From Membranipora membranacea (taxonomy: Eukaryota > Bryozoa > Gymnolaemata > Cheilostomatida > Membraniporidae): a stretch of 64,000 bases of DNA. Of the stretch, positions 63,201 through 64,000 are shown piece after piece. Each line of letters starts with the position of its first letter. Position 1 is the first letter of the stretch. The notes under the pieces are model-generated. The model did not search any database. It worked only from the letters and a program-made list of their open reading frames with translations, and was not told where the DNA came from. A program made the translations under genes and the position numbers. Location of the stretch: NCBI GenBank assembly GCA_914767715.1, contig OU612068.1, positions 22,384,001 to 22,448,000 of the forward strand, read 5' to 3'.

Positions 63201-63875
63201 TGCTTCATCATCGCTGTCATCGCTACTACACGCTATCTAAATTTTGGGCGAGCATAATATTGTCAGAGGATATACAAGTGCGGTCCCATAGAATCATGAT
63301 AAACCATTGGCAATGAAAAGGTAGTAATCACATATGATTCTGATGTAACATCCCTTCCATATCATATTCAAGTATGGGAGTGCAACTCCAAACTGAAAGA
63401 ACCAGTGTAATAAGCACTTACTTACAATTTGGTCCCAAAGAATCATTTAATTAGAGCCAAAAAACAACTAGAGAAGTGCAAAGATAACAAGAACTTCACA
63501 TGAGATTTAAAGTATTAGGTCTTCTCCCACTTCATGCACGATCTCCACAGTAATACATGTATCAAAAACTTCAAACTGACAACTAATTTCTACCTCTACA
63601 GTCTACACCATCAGCAAAAGCATTTTTATAGCAAGGAGTCAACTCAATTGATAATTTTAGAATTCACCCTTTTATTCTATATCCAATCACGCAATGATTT
63701 TCATGCCAACGTACCTTATCACCATTTTCATCTGTCTTACAGCTACATATCTTCCCTTCACCAGAACATTTCTCTTTTTTCTTCTTGATTGGTTTCTTTT
63801 TACGCTTCGGCTTGTAGCCTCCAATCAATGTCGACCAAAATATTCCTTTCCAGACTTCAAAGTCCTTTTGTAAAC
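57290..63875 (-). CDS. TYW1: S-adenosyl-L-methionine-dependent tRNA 4-demethylwyosine synthase TYW1 (5' part beyond window)
   Basis: Nine exons on the minus strand: 63875-63715, 63236-63015, 62686-62568, 62223-62114, 61692-61515, 61201-61066, 60623-60513, 58194-58027, 57529-57290. They encode about 480 C-terminal residues, all in phase. The radical-SAM cluster motif is [10 protein letters not shown] (exon 62686-62568), preceded by [20 protein letters not shown] and followed by HTNPVGTEW. Further conserved blocks are [63 protein letters not shown] and [10 protein letters not shown]. The enzyme joins pyruvate carbons to N1-methylguanosine at position 37 of tRNA-Phe to make 4-demethylwyosine, the tricyclic base of wybutosine. 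The first exon in the window is the linker after the flavodoxin domain, Lys-rich and partly Cys-rich; the FMN-binding flavodoxin exons must lie past 64000. Confidence 0.95.
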
Positions 63876-64000
63876 CTGGAAAACCAATGTTACTAGTTAT
63901 ACACTTACAAACTGGTACCAAGGGCATGGTGCAACTTGTGTGGACATTTAATATAGAGTTTCACATCCATCAATATAATAAAAGGGATTTGTGACGATGG

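Noticed and set aside
23229-63875. RNA-processing gene cluster (MRPL36, RPP30, TYW1) as a functional unit
   Set aside because: The genes have different orientations and are separated by POLN and an adhesion-type gene; no operon-like spacing is seen, so chance linkage is simpler.

Overview
This is eukaryotic nuclear DNA, AT-rich, with intron-split genes, GT-AG splice sites, intergenic gaps of a few hundred bases to several kilobases and many small inverted-repeat transposons. The gene set (POLN, TYW1, RPP30, MRPL36, and a secreted discoidin/F-type-lectin-like protein) points to an animal. AT richness and modest intron sizes suit an early-branching or marine invertebrate; a sponge is my guess, but the sequence does not prove a phylum. 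I built gene models by hand, joining exons only where reading phase was preserved across every intron. For the six main genes each sum of exon lengths divides exactly by three (for TYW1, after removing the 2 nt that belong to a codon begun outside the window).

Layout. 1-10.6 kb: poorly resolved, with a few exon-like segments and two tentative small multi-exon genes on the minus strand. 10.6-17.1 kb (minus): a ten-exon gene for a 1341-residue protein with N-terminal ankyrin repeats, a coiled coil and about 980 residues I cannot assign to any family. 17.1-23.2 kb: gene-poor, carrying a MITE and a 2.17-kb foldback transposon with an exact 8-bp target duplication. 23.2-24.0 kb (plus): MRPL36. 24.6-29.8 kb (minus): RPP30, RNase P/MRP subunit p30, in ten exons with one apparent GC-AG intron. 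31.0-45.5 kb (plus): POLN, DNA polymerase nu, in 22 exons. 48.5-56.4 kb (plus): a secreted protein with two discoidin domains and a C-terminal F-type-lectin-like domain. 57.3-64 kb (minus): TYW1, the radical-SAM wybutosine enzyme, whose 5' part lies beyond the window.

The genes do not form a pathway cluster. MRPL36 and RPP30 are convergent, RPP30 and POLN divergent (about 1.25 kb between start codons), and the discoidin gene and TYW1 convergent. RPP30 and TYW1 both act on tRNA, but this looks like chance linkage. The most novel items are the ankyrin/coiled-coil protein, the foldback element with its modular arms, a family of tiny hAT-like MITEs, the altered polymerase motif A in POLN, and a symmetric exon inserted in the second discoidin domain.
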